Shown here: positions 10,731 to 21,130 of the stretch, piece by piece
How positions within the stretch are numbered: position 1 is the stretch's first letter
Layout of the letters: every line of letters begins with the position of its first letter
DNA from: Prorocentrum cordatum
Lineage: Eukaryota; Sar; Dinophyceae; Prorocentrales; Prorocentraceae
Assembly: GCA_963575745.1 (NCBI GenBank)
Contig: CAUYUJ010014276.1
Location: 37,501 to 101,500, forward strand
DNA: 64,000 nt
Direction of reading: 5' to 3'
Position numbers and translations under genes: made by a program
Notes under the pieces: model-generated
Databases searched by the model: none
Seen by the model: the letters and a program-made list of their open reading frames with translations, nothing else
What the model was told of the DNA's origin: nothing

Positions 10731-11629
10731 GCCGCCGAGGGATAGTCCAAGCGCGGCGCGATTCTGCTACGCCGTCGGACTTCGTACGCTGTTTTACCCG
10801 CGCAGGTCGCTGTTCTTGTCGCAAGTCCTCACTTCTCATGTTTGTATTGCGCTCGCTCTTCTCGTCGCAATTCCTCCCGTTCCCCGTTTCATCTTTCCCA
10901 TGCTCTTGTGGGGCCCTGGTGCGCGCGCCGCGTTGGGAGGCCGCTTCTGGAGTCCTGCTGGGTTCCTTGTGGGGGTCCCCTCTCAACCTCTATTCAAGAG
11001 CTGCGAAGGAACCCCCCATTTGTAGATCTCCAACATTGGGCGGCCACCCCTGGGAGAGCACACAGCCTAATGGGGCATGACGCCCACTCGTGTGCGGCAG
11101 TTGGAGTTTTGATGCACGATGCCCCCCCTGGCGCCCGGAAAGACCAGTTCGGTTGTTTCGCCCTTCTCTGCCTTTCCCTCTTCAGGTTTTTGCCGGATTG
11201 CCGTCAATCTCTTTTCGTCCTCTCTTTGTGGTTGTTTTGCTCGTTGTGTTGCCCCGTCTTCGTTTTCTGTTCATACCTCTCCTGGCCTCCTGCTTATGCT
11301 TCCCTCGAGCTTGGCAGTCCGATGCATTGCCTCATGTATCCCCTTCATTCAGTGGGGTGCGCGTTCTTGGCGACGTCTCGCATGACGTCCTCGGCTTGCC
11401 TGGCGATCGTCGTTCTCACATCGTGTTGCGCCTGGTGCCCGGATGGCGGCCGCTTCGTGAGCGCTTCGTGGGCACCCCGTGCGCTGGGTGCACAGCATAG
11501 TTCGTGCCACGTGTGTGTTTATACATATATTTACACATACACACTATAAACGCTTGTGTGTCTGTATGTATCTCGGTATGCATGCATGTACATATATATA
11601 TATATAGAGAGAGATATTCACACCTGTTG
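10730..11629. other. No gene recognised
   Basis: Frames up to 235 residues are open on + but overlap each other in all three phases and show no domain. A short AT-rich, TA-repeat stretch lies at 11519-11610. I see nothing else. Confidence 0.4.
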
Positions 11630-11790
11630 CACCACATGGATTGCATCACGTAGATCGCATCACACAGTTCGCATCCCATAGTTCAGGCAACGCGTAGCTT
11701 GTACCACATACTTCCCACCATGGACAGCATGCATCACGTAGCGTCCGATGGGTAATTCGCACCACGTATATCGAATTGCTGCCTACCGCA
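11630..11790. repeat. Degenerate ~15-bp tandem repeat, block 1
   Basis: Repeated variants of GCATCACGTAGNTTGCACCA follow one another with many substitutions. The same family resumes at 12.79-13.10 kb on the other side of the GAT microsatellite. Confidence 0.65.
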
Positions 11791-11894
11791 AGTCCCGCCA
11801 ATGTGCCAGCGTAGCATGTTGGATGGCGATTGTCTGAGGGCGCACGGGAGGCCGTCACGTGTGACGCATTTTGTCCCCAGGTTTGGGGGAGTCG

Positions 11895-11984
11895 TGATGA
11901 TGATGGTGATGATGATGATGGTGATTGTGATGATGCTGATGCTGATGTTGATGCTGATGCTGATGCTGATACTGATGGTGAGTG

Positions 11985-12022
<38 letters not shown>

Positions 12023-12023
12023 C

Positions 12024-12064
<41 letters not shown>

Positions 12065-12135
12065 GTGATGTTGGTGATGTTGGTGATGTTGGTGATGGTG
12101 ATGGTGATGGTGATGGTGATGATGATGATAACGGT
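11895..12135. repeat. (GAT)n microsatellite
   Basis: GATGAT runs with GTGATG and GCTGAT variants. They translate as poly-Asp or poly-Met on + and poly-Ser or poly-Ile on minus. Non-coding. Confidence 0.95.
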
Positions 12136-12279
12136 GGTGGTTCTGCAGGTGATGATAATGATGAAGATGGGGAACAGGATAAAGATGCTAAGGATGGCGT
12201 GAAGGAGGAGGAACAGCAGCAGCAGGAGAAGGAGGAGATGAAGGCCGTCACATGTGTCACCTTTCGTCTTCACTCGTTG

Positions 12280-12790
12280 AGTAGCCCTCATGAAACTCGT
12301 CTGGGCCTTCTTGTGGCTGCCTGGGCCTCCTGTGAGGCAGTCTTGGAGGCCCCGGTGGGGAGGGGGGGGCGGGGGCCTCTTGAACCGTTTGGGGGCCTGA
12401 GGCCGTCTTGGGGTTCTTTTTGAGCCTCGTTCTCCTCATCTTCCTCGGCCTCCGTCCTCCTCGTCTATCCTCCTCTCTCTCTCCTCCCCTTCCCCTTCCT
12501 CCACCTTCTCCTCCTCTTCCCCTCCCCCCCTCCTTCTCCTGCTCATTCTCCTCCTGCCTAAAATCGAATCGAGGGCTACAGATGTTGCACAGTTTCATGG
12601 GCCTTCTTGGTCGTATGGTGGGTGCCTGGGGGCCGCCGTGAGGCCGTCTTGGCGCCGTTTTGGGCAGCCGAAGGGCTTCAGAAGACCGGCTTGGGTCCCA
12701 CGGGAGGTCTTTTTGGGCGGCCTTGAGGCCAGCGTGGGACTTATTGGAGCCATTTTGAGTCGTCTTGGAGCCATCTTAACCTCAGGAGAG
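12280..12790. repeat. Degenerate GGCCNTCTTGG repeat, interrupted by a TCC block
   Basis: Motifs such as GGGCCTTCTTG, GGCAGTCTTGGAGG and GAGGCCGTCTTGG recur at 12305-12420 and 12600-12780, split by a TCC-rich run (12425-12550). A related array is at 62.5-62.64 kb. Confidence 0.6.
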
Positions 12791-13100
12791 CGCATACCTG
12801 GACTGCATCACAAGTGTTACATCACATAGTTTGCACCCCATAGGTTGCAAGCAACGCGTAGCTTGCACCACATATATTGGGTCATGCACGATGCATCACA
12901 TAGCGTCCGACGCGTAGCTTGCACAACACATATTGCATCACGCGTCACACAACTGTCACAACACAGCTTGCACCAAATAGCTTGCACTAGGCACGTAGCC
13001 TGCACCGCACTGATGGCACCACATACCCTGCACCACAGCTTCCACCGCATAATTTGCAACGCATGTGGTGCGCCATACACAGGACGCATGGCATAACTTG
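12791..13100. repeat. Degenerate ~15-bp tandem repeat, block 2
   Basis: Variants of GCATCACATAGCTTGCACCA recur through this stretch. It is the same family as 11630-11790, so the GAT microsatellite and the 12.3-12.8 kb array separate two parts of one array. Confidence 0.65.
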
Positions 13101-13228
13101 CCGTGCGCTTATCACGCAAAGTGGGCGCAAGAGACCACAGTGTGGCCCCCACGTCAGCTGACATAGAAGTCACACAGAACAACAGCAAACAAGAATATTA
13201 GCCAGCGTGGATCCTAAATAGTGCGTTA

Positions 13229-13450
13229 CTGCACGGTGGAGGTGAAAGCTATGCGGTATAAGCTATGTGATTAAAGCTATGTCGTGTAAGCCCTGCGGTG
13301 AGGGTTGTGGAGGTGGTTAGTACGCGGTGCAAACTATGTGGTGTAAGCTATCTCGTGTAGGCTAGGCGGTGAGAGCTGGAGGTGAAATCTATAGAGTGTT
13401 AGCCATGTGATGGAATGTGTGTGTGCTGTGTAAGCTCTTCGGTATAAGCT
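13229..13450. repeat. Degenerate short repeat GTGTAAGCTATGYGGT
   Basis: AAGCTATG and GTGTAAGC motifs recur about every 15 bp with drift. It is AT-richer than its flanks. Non-coding. Confidence 0.6.
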
Positions 13451-13472
13451 ATGCCGGGCGCCCACGAGGCGA

Positions 13473-13727
13473 CATGGGCGGCAACGGGCGGCAACGTGTT
13501 GAATTTTCGGCATACCCCCAAAGGCGGCAACAGACGGCAACGGGCGGCAACGTGGCGAGTATGCGGCATATCCCCACTGGCGCCAACGGGACGGGCGGCA
13601 ACGGGCAGCAACGCTTCGAATCTGAGGCATATCCCCACAGGCGGCAACGGGCGGCAACGTGGCGAATTGTCAGTATACCCCCACAGGCGGCAACGGGCGG
13701 CAACGTGGCGAAATTTTGGCCTACCCA
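13473..13727. repeat. Minisatellite, ~4-5 units of about 50-60 bp
   Basis: Each unit contains GGCGGCAACGGGCGGCAACG, then GTGGCGAATTTT-like sequence and CGGCATATCCCCA. The frames that run through it on both strands are repeat artefacts. Confidence 0.85.
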
Positions 13728-13860
13728 TCCAATTCCTCCCTAACCCAAGTAAGAGCCCATAAGTGCAAGCATTGTTTGGGCAAAGAAGCTTTCAGCAGGC
13801 GACCGGCGCGGACACTGGTGAGATCGAGCCCCTGCGGTCGGCCGGCCACGGGGGTAGGCA

Positions 13861-14022
13861 GGAGGGCGCCCGAGGTTGCGGCCCTGGCTGTGGCGGGCGT
13901 TCATCGGCCGCGAGTCCTCGAGCAGCGGGAAGGGCGCCAGGGACGACGAGGCGCCGAAGAGGCGCGCCGCCTACGCCGAGCTGCGCGCGCAGGCCTTGGG
14001 GAACCTTCTCGCAAAGCAAGGG
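13861..14022 (+). CDS. Probable exon: start of a TBC (Rab-GAP) domain
   Basis: The frame reads GGRPRLRPWLWRAFIG, a good match in form to the opening of TBC domains (a leucine/arginine followed by W-R and a small-residue G). An acidic/basic linker and KRRAAYAELRAQAL follow, matching the K-R-x-x-Y-x-x-L helix of the family. An AG|G acceptor is just upstream (13859-13860) and a GC donor (GCAAGG) follows at 14023. The first exons of the gene lie further 5' and are not certain. The product would regulate or bind a small Rab GTPase on membranes. The TBC assignment of this exon alone is tentative; its position upstream of clearer TBC exons supports it. Confidence 0.5.
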
Positions 14023-15270
14023 GCAAGGGTCGGTAGCAGTTGCGCACTGGTCGCCAAACGTAGGCTCTCTTGAGGCTGCTTGCCGGTCAGGGAGTGCTCG
14101 CAGGGGCGGTGCGGTGTCCGTCGTGAGACACGGGCCGCAATAGACGGTCTGGCGGAATCAAGTTTGGCTTTCTTGCGTTCTCTCCAGCGGCGTGTGCCGT
14201 TGCACAGCGGCGCCCCATGCCAGGCTCCAGCTCCGTGACTCGCACCGCCCGTGGAGCAGGGCGTGCGCACAGTCCGCCGACCCCGCGTGCGGGAGACAGA
14301 GTTCCTCGTAGTCAGACCCGCTGGTACCCGCGTGCCGTTCCCCCTCCTCCCCCTCATTCTCTAGCCCGTGGCATTTTTTTTCTGCGTTTTCCTCCAGTCT
14401 GCTAGTCGCCGTGTCTACTGACAGGTCCTGGCGCCCGCCAGGCAACCAGAAGGGTTGCGAGTGGGGGTCCTCCCTATCCCTCCCGCTCCTCCTTCCCCTC
14501 CTCCTTCCAACTTTACTGTGCCATCCTCGCTCACGTCGAGCCCTAGACACGATGAGGACCAGGGGCGGTTTCCTATATGTGGCGTTTTCAAAGCCGCTTC
14601 ATGGTGTGCTTGATCTGCCTTCTCCGCTGTTCACTGCATGGTCTTGCCTATTGCAGGTCGGTCCATATCGCGTTCACTCCTCTGCCCGTGCCCGGGGCCA
14701 CCTCCTTTTTTCGGGGCGTCGCTTTATTCCTGATGTCGGGGCCATAAGTTCCCTCTCCCTTCCTCCTCTCCACCCTCGGTCTCCTCTCTCTGCTTCCTCT
14801 CCCCTTCCTCGGCCACGTTCGCAGGATCACCCATTTTGAACGGCTGGGCCGCTTCTCTGCATCTCTGCCGTTTCACCTTCGTTCGATTGCATGGGGTTTT
14901 TCAAATTGAAGCGGCCAGAACGTATTGCATGTTTGCTGCTAGCTTGCTGTGTCGTTGGCCGAAGCTTTCACTCGAGGTGCCATCTGCTTCCCTTGTTGCT
15001 TCCGCTACTTCGGCCACCCCCCGATACCTCACAGGTGGGAGCTGCGGTCAGGCGTTTAGAGATGCGCCGTGTGTCTTAAGGGCAGGCACGCGGGAGGCAC
15101 CCCGCCTGTCGGTTCTTGCTCTCGGACGAGTCCAAGTTGCATGCTGCAAAGCAGCAGGCCCTGGGCCACAAGACTGGCGCCTTTGAATGATCGGACGGCT
15201 CTGTGCTCTTTATCTGCCTGAGATGCGAAAGTCATTCCTCACGCGCCTCTGTCAGAGTACATGCCTCTGA

Positions 15271-15723
15271 TTGTCGCGTGCCCCCGTCTCGTCTGCTCGA
15301 TTTGGTTGGCGTACATTTTGCAAGGGCAGGCATCCCACTTATTATAAGCATTTTCTTAACGTGACGGTGAATTTGGGCAACAGTATGACTTGTTTTGACA
15401 CCAGCGCTTTCCCTGATTCTGTGCCGTTTCTGGACTCGGAGGATGACGACTTGCAGCAGACGGAGTCTGCTGAGCTTCAGAGAGTCGCGGCACAGCTCCG
15501 ATCTAACGTGGGGGGGGGGTCGGGGGAGTGTCGAGCAAGGCATGTCTGGCGACTCAGATTAACCTCTCTTGAAGGCAATCCTACCTGGGTCGCTCTTTCA
15601 GAGCTGGCAGGTCCCGCACTGCCAGCCATGTCCACTCTGCTGGGGGCCAAATCGAGGTCAAAATATCCTCATCCTCCTCATCCTCCTCCTCGGCGTGTCA
15701 TCCTTGCGCAGGGGCCATGCTAA
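15271..15723 (+). CDS. Unassigned open frame (150 codons)
   Basis: The frame contains a plausible acidic stretch (FLDSEDDDLQQTESAELQR) and no recognised domain. It overlaps the 3' flank of the minus-strand U6 sequence. It may be part of an exon of the TBC gene, part of a decayed retroelement or chance. Confidence 0.2.
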   Translation: MSRAPVSSARFGWRTFCKGRHPTYYKHFLNVTVNLGNSMTCFDTSAFPDSVPFLDSEDDDLQQTESAELQRVAAQLRSNVGGGSGECRARHVWRLRLTSLEGNPTWVALSELAGPALPAMSTLLGAKSRSKYPHPPHPPPRRVILAQGPC

Positions 15724-15748
15724 TCTTCTCTGTATCGCTCCAATTTCC
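15693..15748 (-). ncRNA. U6 spliceosomal RNA, conserved centre (probable pseudogene or divergent gene)
   Basis: Read on the minus strand, the stretch AAATTGGAGCGATACAGAGA then AGATTAGCATGGCCCCTGCG then CAAGGATGACACGC matches U6 snRNA almost base for base. It includes the ACAGAGA box that pairs with the 5' splice site, the AGC triad and the internal stem-loop. The match stops abruptly at both sides. Instead of the usual 3' domain there is a GAGGAT repeat ending in ATATTTT, and no typical 5' stem-loop is visible. It is therefore either an integrated truncated copy or a U6 gene with an altered tail (TTTT could serve as a Pol III stop). It lies antisense inside an intron of the TBC gene. Confidence 0.88.
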
Positions 15749-15809
15749 CAAAAAATGAAGCTACGTGCGATCCTCCCCCTCAGCGTGGCCCCACCACAGG
15801 TATCTGGAG

Positions 15810-15996
15810 CCCGCACGCGCGCCGGCCCTGGAGGGCAGGAAGCGGCGCAGTCGCACACACCTGACGGCAGCGGTGGGCCCCCAGCTGGCAGCGACGGAGC
15901 TGAGGTGGCGCGCCCGCGAGGCGGCCGCCCACCCGCCGCCGCGGGGCGACGGCACGGCGCTCCAGGCGGCGACCGCGACAACCGCCCTGTTCCGAG
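15810..15996 (+). CDS. Probable exon of the TBC gene (no domain)
   Basis: The frame is open and residue use looks real: RTHLTAAVGPQLAATELRW, then REAAAHPPPRGDG and TALFR. Two AG acceptors are possible (exon start 15800 or 15810); the second keeps phase 0 with the exon ending at 14022. A GC donor at 15997 leaves phase 1, which fits the next exon at 16182. No family is recognised. Confidence 0.42.
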
Positions 15997-16062
15997 GCGG
16001 GAATTTACACACGGCCACCGCCTGGAGGGTCAGTTTTCGGAGCCTCGGCAGGCGGCGGATGT

Positions 16063-16145
16063 GGATATGTTCGGGCCCCCGGGGGCCGAAACATATCCGT
16101 ACCAACCGCCCGCTGGGGCACCAGTACGTCGGTTCCCAGGCGGTG
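16063..16145. repeat. Two adjacent hairpins inside a short intron
   Basis: GGATATGTTCGGGCCCCC (16063-16080) is followed directly by its near reverse complement GGGGGCCGAAACATATCC (16081-16098), a palindrome with no loop. A second stem follows, ACCGCC..CTGGG pairing with CCCAGGCGGT, up to about 16145. The 185-nt intron (15997-16181) is mostly occupied by these palindromes. Confidence 0.7.
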
Positions 16146-16181
16146 GGTATGGATAAATCTCTGCCTCGCACCTGTGGTCAG

Positions 16182-16419
16182 CCATCCGGGCGTGGGCACA
16201 GCTGCGCCGCCAGGGCCGCCCCGTGACGTACACGATCGCCTCCCGAGCTGCGTGCGCGCGGTGCGGGCAGGTCATATCCAGCGACGGGCTCCACCCTCTG
16301 GAGGGGTGCCGCCATGCCGAGGAGGCGGCCCGCGAGCTCGCGCGCGGCACGGCGTGGGCGGCATTCCCGCAGGCGGCCTTCCTGACCGTGCTGCGCATGG
16401 GCCTGGACATCGATCGGAG
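16182..16419 (+). CDS. Probable exon with a CxxC/CxxxH motif
   Basis: The frame reads IRAWAQLRRQGRPVTYTIAS, then ACARCGQVISSDGLHPLEGC, RHAEEAARELARG and FLTVLRMGLDIDR. CARC plus a later GCRH could be a small zinc site. An AG acceptor precedes it (16180-16181). The donor GTTGAT at 16420 leaves phase 2, which fits the next exon. If not spliced, the frame ends at a TGA at 16440. It sits in the N-terminal half of the TBC gene model as an insert not present in typical TBC1D13 proteins. Confidence 0.42.
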
Positions 16420-16566
16420 GTTGATAGACCTCCTACCCTGACACGTCGATTAGTGAATTGGCCGTTCGGTTCGCGAGAGGGCGTCGCGGCCGTCATTTTT
16501 GCGGGTCCAGGTCCGTCGGTTTCGGCCCTAGGCCGTTTTCACTAAAGGGTGGTTTACGAAAGGGAG

Positions 16567-16659
16567 GTTTGTCCACCGCCGAATCGAGGCGGGGGCGGCG
16601 GTCGCCGCGAACTTGGCGCGGGAGGCCCACGCAACGGCGACTGCCAGTCTGGCCACCGC
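16567..16659 (+). CDS. Probable short exon (Ala-rich helix)
   Basis: The frame reads FVHRRIEAGAAVAANLAREA then HATATASLAT. It starts after AG|G and ends at a consensus-like GTGAGC donor. Its phase fits the preceding exon (AG plus G gives Arg). The link to the exon at 17402 does not fit in phase with the simplest choice of sites, so a small exon may be missing between them. Confidence 0.35.
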
Positions 16660-16810
16660 GTGAGCCGCGAGCATTGGCGCCGCCCTGCCGCAGCACCGCC
16701 GCCGCCACACCGCCGCCGCTAGGCGCCCCGGCCAGGCCCGCCCGCCGGGTGCCGCTGATGGGCCGCCAGTGGCCGCCCTGGGCCGGCTGGCAGGCACATG
16801 TGCTGATCTG

Positions 16811-17018
16811 GGCCTCCTAGATGGGGTCGGAGCAGATGGGGTCGGAGGATCGCGCCGCATCGCCGATGCATCGGCGATGCGGCTCGATGTGGGGCCCAAT
16901 TATCTCCGCGCCGATGTCGCCGACGCCGCCGATGCATCGCCGATGCATCGCCGACGTATCGGCGATGCGGCGAGATCCTCCGACCCCATATAGACGGACC
17001 CCATCCAGGAGGCCTCTA
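16811..17018. mobile_element. GATGCATC-type inverted-repeat element, copy C
   Basis: Both arms are nearly complete: GGCCTCCTAGATGGGGTCGG on the left and GACCCCATCCAGGAGGCCTC on the right, with GGATCGCGCCGCATCGCCGA next to the left arm. The arms carry a doubled AGATGGGGTCGGAG motif. It lies in an intron of the TBC gene between the exons at 16567 and 17402. Confidence 0.85.
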
Positions 17019-17259
17019 GCTGAGCCTGCGGGCTGCCCAGCGCCGCGCCGGCCTGGGGCCCCTGGAAAAACGACCCTCCTTGAGCGTTCAGTCTGGCGTC
17101 GATGCAAAGTCGCACCCTTGTGGGCGACCCCTCGGCCCAGGCTGAGTCGCTGGCAGATCCGCGGAACCCGTATAGCATATGTTTTTTTTTTTCAAGTGTT
17201 CGCTTGCCTGCCGGCGAACGCCCAGCGGCACCAGGCGTTGGCACCGCGCCAAGGAAAAA

Positions 17260-17390
17260 AGGAGGAGGAAGGAGGAGGGAGGAGGAGAGGGAGGAGAGGA
17301 GGAGGGAGGAGGGAGGAGGGAGGAGCAGCAGAGGCAGGAGGAGGAGAGTGCAGGAGGAGCAGGAGCTAGGAGGGGAGAGCTGGAAAGGGC
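17260..17390. repeat. (GGA)n purine tract before an exon
   Basis: GGAGGA runs with AGAGGG variants form the 3' end of the intron ahead of the exon at 17402. This is one of several purine tracts found in that position. Confidence 0.85.
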
Positions 17391-17401
17391 AACAGATGCA
17401 G

Positions 17402-17523
17402 GAGGCCGCCCTCGGGGGCGCTGGGGCCAGGCGCCAGAGGGCGACGCTGGCAGGCTTCGCGCCGAGATCGAGGCCGACGCAAGGGCTGTTTGGCGCGGCG
17501 AGCAGTTCTCGGGGAGGCCAGAG
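17402..17523 (+). CDS. TBC domain exon with catalytic motif A (Arg finger replaced)
   Basis: The frame reads RWGQAPEGDAGRLRAEIEAD then ARAVWRGEQFSGRPE. In TBC1D13-like proteins this segment is W-x-x-F/Y..D..L..Q-I-x-x-D-x-x-R. Here I-E-A-D is followed by A-R-A, so the seventh position, normally the catalytic arginine, is Ala (GCT at 17485-17487), with an Arg one residue earlier. An AG|G acceptor lies at 17400-17401. The donor GTGGCT at 17524 is in phase 0, which matches the exon at 23964. The intron that follows is 6.4 kb and starts with a pyrimidine tract. Confidence 0.55.
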
Positions 17524-17544
17524 GTGGCTCGTCCTCGCCCCACC

Positions 17545-17776
17545 ATCCCTCCCTCCTCCCTCTCCTCCTCATGCTCCTCCTCCTCATTCTCCTCCGCCTC
17601 GTCGTCGTCATCATCACCATCACCCGCATCATTATCATCATCAGCAGCATCACCATCATCAACGTCAGCAGCATCATCATCGTCAGCAGCAGCATCATCG
17701 TCAGCATCACCATCAGCAGCACCGTCAACATCAACAGTAACATCTGTATCAGCAGCATTACAATCATAATCAGTGC

Positions 17777-17839
<63 letters not shown>

Positions 17840-17845
17840 AATCAT

Positions 17846-17911
<66 letters not shown>

Positions 17912-18049
17912 TATCATCATCATCAGTATCGTCAGTATCATCATCAGCATCATCATGATTGTCAGCAGCAGCAGCAGCGTCATCATGATTGTCCTCAATG
18001 ACAGAATCGCCGCTAACATTCGAATCAGTGTCATCATCATCGTCGCCAC

Positions 18050-18099
<50 letters not shown>

Positions 18100-18170
18100 A
18101 CAGCAGCAGCAGCATCCGCATCAGCATCATCATCACCACCACCATCATCATCACCATCAACAACAACATC
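17545..18170. repeat. TCC tract followed by (ATC)n microsatellite
   Basis: TCC-rich for about 60 bp, then almost 550 bp of ATC/CAT triplets with CAGCAG and CACCAT variants. The 394-residue poly-Asp frame and the 298-residue poly-Met frame on the minus strand are artefacts of it. Confidence 0.95.
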
Positions 18171-20129
18171 ACCACCCTCTTGTCTCCTACCTCCCTCTGC
18201 CTTCTCCCTCTCTCCCTCTCCCCATATGTTCCTCCTCCTCCCCCGTAGAGATGGGTGCCCAAGGAACGTCAAGGTGTTGGTTCGAGAGGGTTTTTGCTGG
18301 GGGAGGGAGGAGTCGAGGGGTGAGAGGAAGAGAAAAGCGAGGAGGAGAGGCCAGGATCAAGTCTGATTCCTCTTCCTTGTCTGGGTGTCGACCAGATCGG
18401 TCCTGCCCGAAGGAATTCGTGCCTCCGTGGGCTGTTGGGGTGGCCCACGTGGCCCCCGAGGCTCTAAAACTATTCTGGCGGAGGGACCAGTGACACGTTG
18501 GGCCAGGGGCACCTCTGTGGGAGGAGGGGGGGAAGGGGAGGAGGAGGACAAGGAGGAGGAGGAGGAGGAGGAGGACAAGGATAAAGAGGAGGAGGGGAGG
18601 ACGCGAGAGGTGGAGAAGGAGGTGGAGGAGGGGGAAGTAGAGAAAGAGGGGCCGCCGACGTCAACACACAACGCTCAGTCCGACTCCCCCTATCCCATCG
18701 TCCTCAGCACTGCTCGGCGGCAGGGCGTCACTGTGGCCGCCCCCTTCCCACCCGTGCTATCCCACTCACTCCATCCCTTGTTCACTCACTCGATATGTCC
18801 TCCCCTTGTTTTCTTGTTTGGGTTGCTTGTTGTTTCTCTCTCTCTCTCTCTGTCTATCTTTCTCGCTCTTTCTCCGCTCCTCATCGCCGTCATCCCCCAC
18901 GCGCCCCCAACCCATCCCCATCCCATCCCATCCCCGTTTTCCGTCCCTCGCTCCCCCCGCTCCCCTTTGCGTTCCGAAGCAACATCTATAGTATATGCGT
19001 TCGCCCTCCCCACACCTCTTCCACCTACTCCCGCATCCTGTCTCTCGCTCTCTCTCTCTCTCCCTCCCTCCTGTCCCCCCTCCCTCGGCGTTCATCACTC
19101 CTCTTCCTCCTCCTTATCATCCTCCCCCGCCGAAGAAAAGGAGCGGGGGATCGTGCCAGACGCCCGTTATGCATCATTGTGTATCCCTCAGTTGCGTGCC
19201 AACGGGGGCCAGCAAGCACGAGTTGGGCTCGTGTTGAAGTTCAGCACGGAGTCACGATGGGAATATGTATCGGGCTCACCAGACTCACACAGGCATAGGC
19301 AGAGATTAGGAGTAAAGGCCAATCGGAATCAGTGAGTAGAGACACATCGGCGCGTGAGGGCCAGCAGGAACACTGTTCAGATCGAGTAGCATACCTCTCC
19401 TCTCCTCCCTTCCTTCTCCCCATATCCTTTTATTCCCGTCTGCCCCCCACTCCTCCTCCTTTCCTCTCCACCCCACCCTCCCCACATCCCATCACTTCTT
19501 GTCCTCCGTCTCCCCAAACCCCCCATCCCCCCCCTTTCCCTTCACTCTCCCATCTCCCTTGATACTGCGCGGTACTACCGCCACTTACCCCGCGGATTTA
19601 AAAAAAAGGTGCGTTTGACCCCCAAAAATCACCCCCACCCCCAGTTGGGGTCGGGACTGGGGGATGGGGGTGGGTGTTCGCCTTCCCACTCCTTTTCCCC
19701 TCTTCCACCTTCCCGTTGCGCCCGCTCCTGCTTCTGTTCCTCGTCCTTCGCTTTCCTGATCATCCTCCCCTTCCTCCTGCCCATCCTCCTGCTCATGCCC
19801 CCCCCTCGTCCTCCTCCACTGTACCAAGCCTCCCTTCTGGTTGCGCATCAGCCGGTGGGGCCCACGGGTGGACCAACGTCACCGACTTGGCATTCACACC
19901 CTCGCTGGAGGTTTTCAGCCGCTTGTGGCCGGTAGCGCTGCAGGCCATCCCGGACAATCGATGGCTCGATTCTTTCCATACGGGGTCCCCAGAAGTCCCG
20001 AGTCCCACCGAGGCCGCGAGAGGGCCCCCAGGGCCCAGGGTTGTCTTTTGGTGTGCGGGCAGGCGGTGGCGTCGGAATTGGGCATGCAGAAGGACGTGTG
20101 CGGAAGGAAGCCCTCCAACGTGCGTCTCG
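18171..20129. other. Low-complexity intron sequence, no gene
   Basis: Contains a GGA tract (18525-18640), (CT)n runs (18836-18852, 19040-19062) and C-rich stretches (19420-19560). The long + frame at 18385-19335 is a product of these. No domain, tRNA or snRNA is recognised. Confidence 0.5.
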
Positions 20130-20355
20130 TCGCGCATGCCTCTGGCACGTGTGTTCACTCACATGCTTCTGGCGACAACGGGGCCCCCAGGGGGGTATTC
20201 ACTTTACACGCGTCGCACTCTTAACACGCAAAAGTACATGCGCGGAGGGGGGGGTCTCCAACATATTCCTCGTCGCGCAATCGTTTGGCACACGTTGTCA
20301 CGCATTCATGGCGACCACGGGGCCTCCAGAGGGGGGGCATCTGCGTAAGAATACG
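20130..20355. repeat. Two-copy direct repeat, units ~140 bp apart
   Basis: CGTCGCGCATGCCTCTGGCA (20130) and CGTCGCGCAATCGTTTGGCA (20270) begin diverged copies. Each runs through GGCGACNACGGGGCC to a GGGGGGTAT/GGGGGGCAT and then a CACGC/TACGC end. Confidence 0.65.
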
Positions 20356-20423
20356 TACGCGGGAGGGGGGCGTGCGCACGGGGCAGGCGTTTTCACGCGG
20401 CTACGGGGCATCGGATATCCTAC

Positions 20424-21130
20424 ATGATGTGCGGGGAGCATTTCGCTTGAAACGTCCTGACAACATGGGAGTGTTGGAGGAGTTGTGGGTTGGACAAAAT
20501 GGGAGCGTCTCGCCTGAAACATCCTGAAAAAATGGGAGTGTTGGACTGACAAAAAGAAAACTTCGCTTGAGACATCCCCCAGAAAATAGACGTTGGAGAT
20601 CTGACGTCGGATATCCAGCATGGTGCGGGAGGTGCGTTTCGCCTGATACGTCTTGACAAAATGGTGATGCTGGAGGAGCTGTGTTATCACGTTGGTTTTC
20701 CAACATGAATGTTTCGCCGAAGACATCCTCCGAAAATTGAAATGTTGGAGATCGGTCGCCAGGTATACATGGTGTGGAGGGGGGGCGTTCGCTTAAGACA
20801 TTCTCACAAGATGGGGATGTTGGAGGAGGTGCTGTTCGACGTTGTTTCTCAAAAGCGAGGTTTTTGCTTTGGACACCCTCAGAAGAATGATATCGGGCAT
20901 CGGAGATTCAAGATGGTGTGCAGAGGCGTTTCGCCTGAGACACCCTCGCACAATGGAAATATTGGAGGAGTTGGTGTGCGACGTTGGTTCTCAAAACTGT
21001 TTCTGAAGTTCTCGCATGAGACATCCTGAGAAAATTGCGATTTCGAGATCGGACGTTGGATATCAAACTTGGTGTGGCGGGGCGGCGGCTCCCTGCAGAC
21101 GTCCTTGGAAAAAAGGATATGTTCAGTGAG
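20424..21130. repeat. Degenerate tandem array with TTCGCCTGAGACATCCT core
   Basis: About ten diverged cores (near 20447, 20510, 20562, 20638, 20714, 20790, 20870, 20929, 21012 and 21094) are spaced 50-85 bp apart. Each is followed by variants of ACAAAATGGGAGTGTTGGAG. It lies in the intron between the TBC exons at 17523 and 23964. The minus-strand frames here are repeat-derived. Confidence 0.75.

Noticed and set aside
12740-12760. GAGCCATTTTGAGTC as a spliced-leader trace
   Set aside because: The match to the leader is short and the word is explained by the local GGCCNTCTTGG repeat.
13473-13727. Possible CRISPR-like array
   Set aside because: Repeats are adjacent and variable without unique spacers; it is a eukaryotic minisatellite.
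17088-18272. 394-residue minus frame rich in Asp
   Set aside because: It is the translation of the (ATC)n microsatellite; the other frames of the same DNA are equally open and low-complexity.
18260-18290. TTCGAGAG stretch as a tRNA T-arm
   Set aside because: No matching acceptor stem or anticodon arm around it; no tRNA could be folded by eye anywhere in the window.
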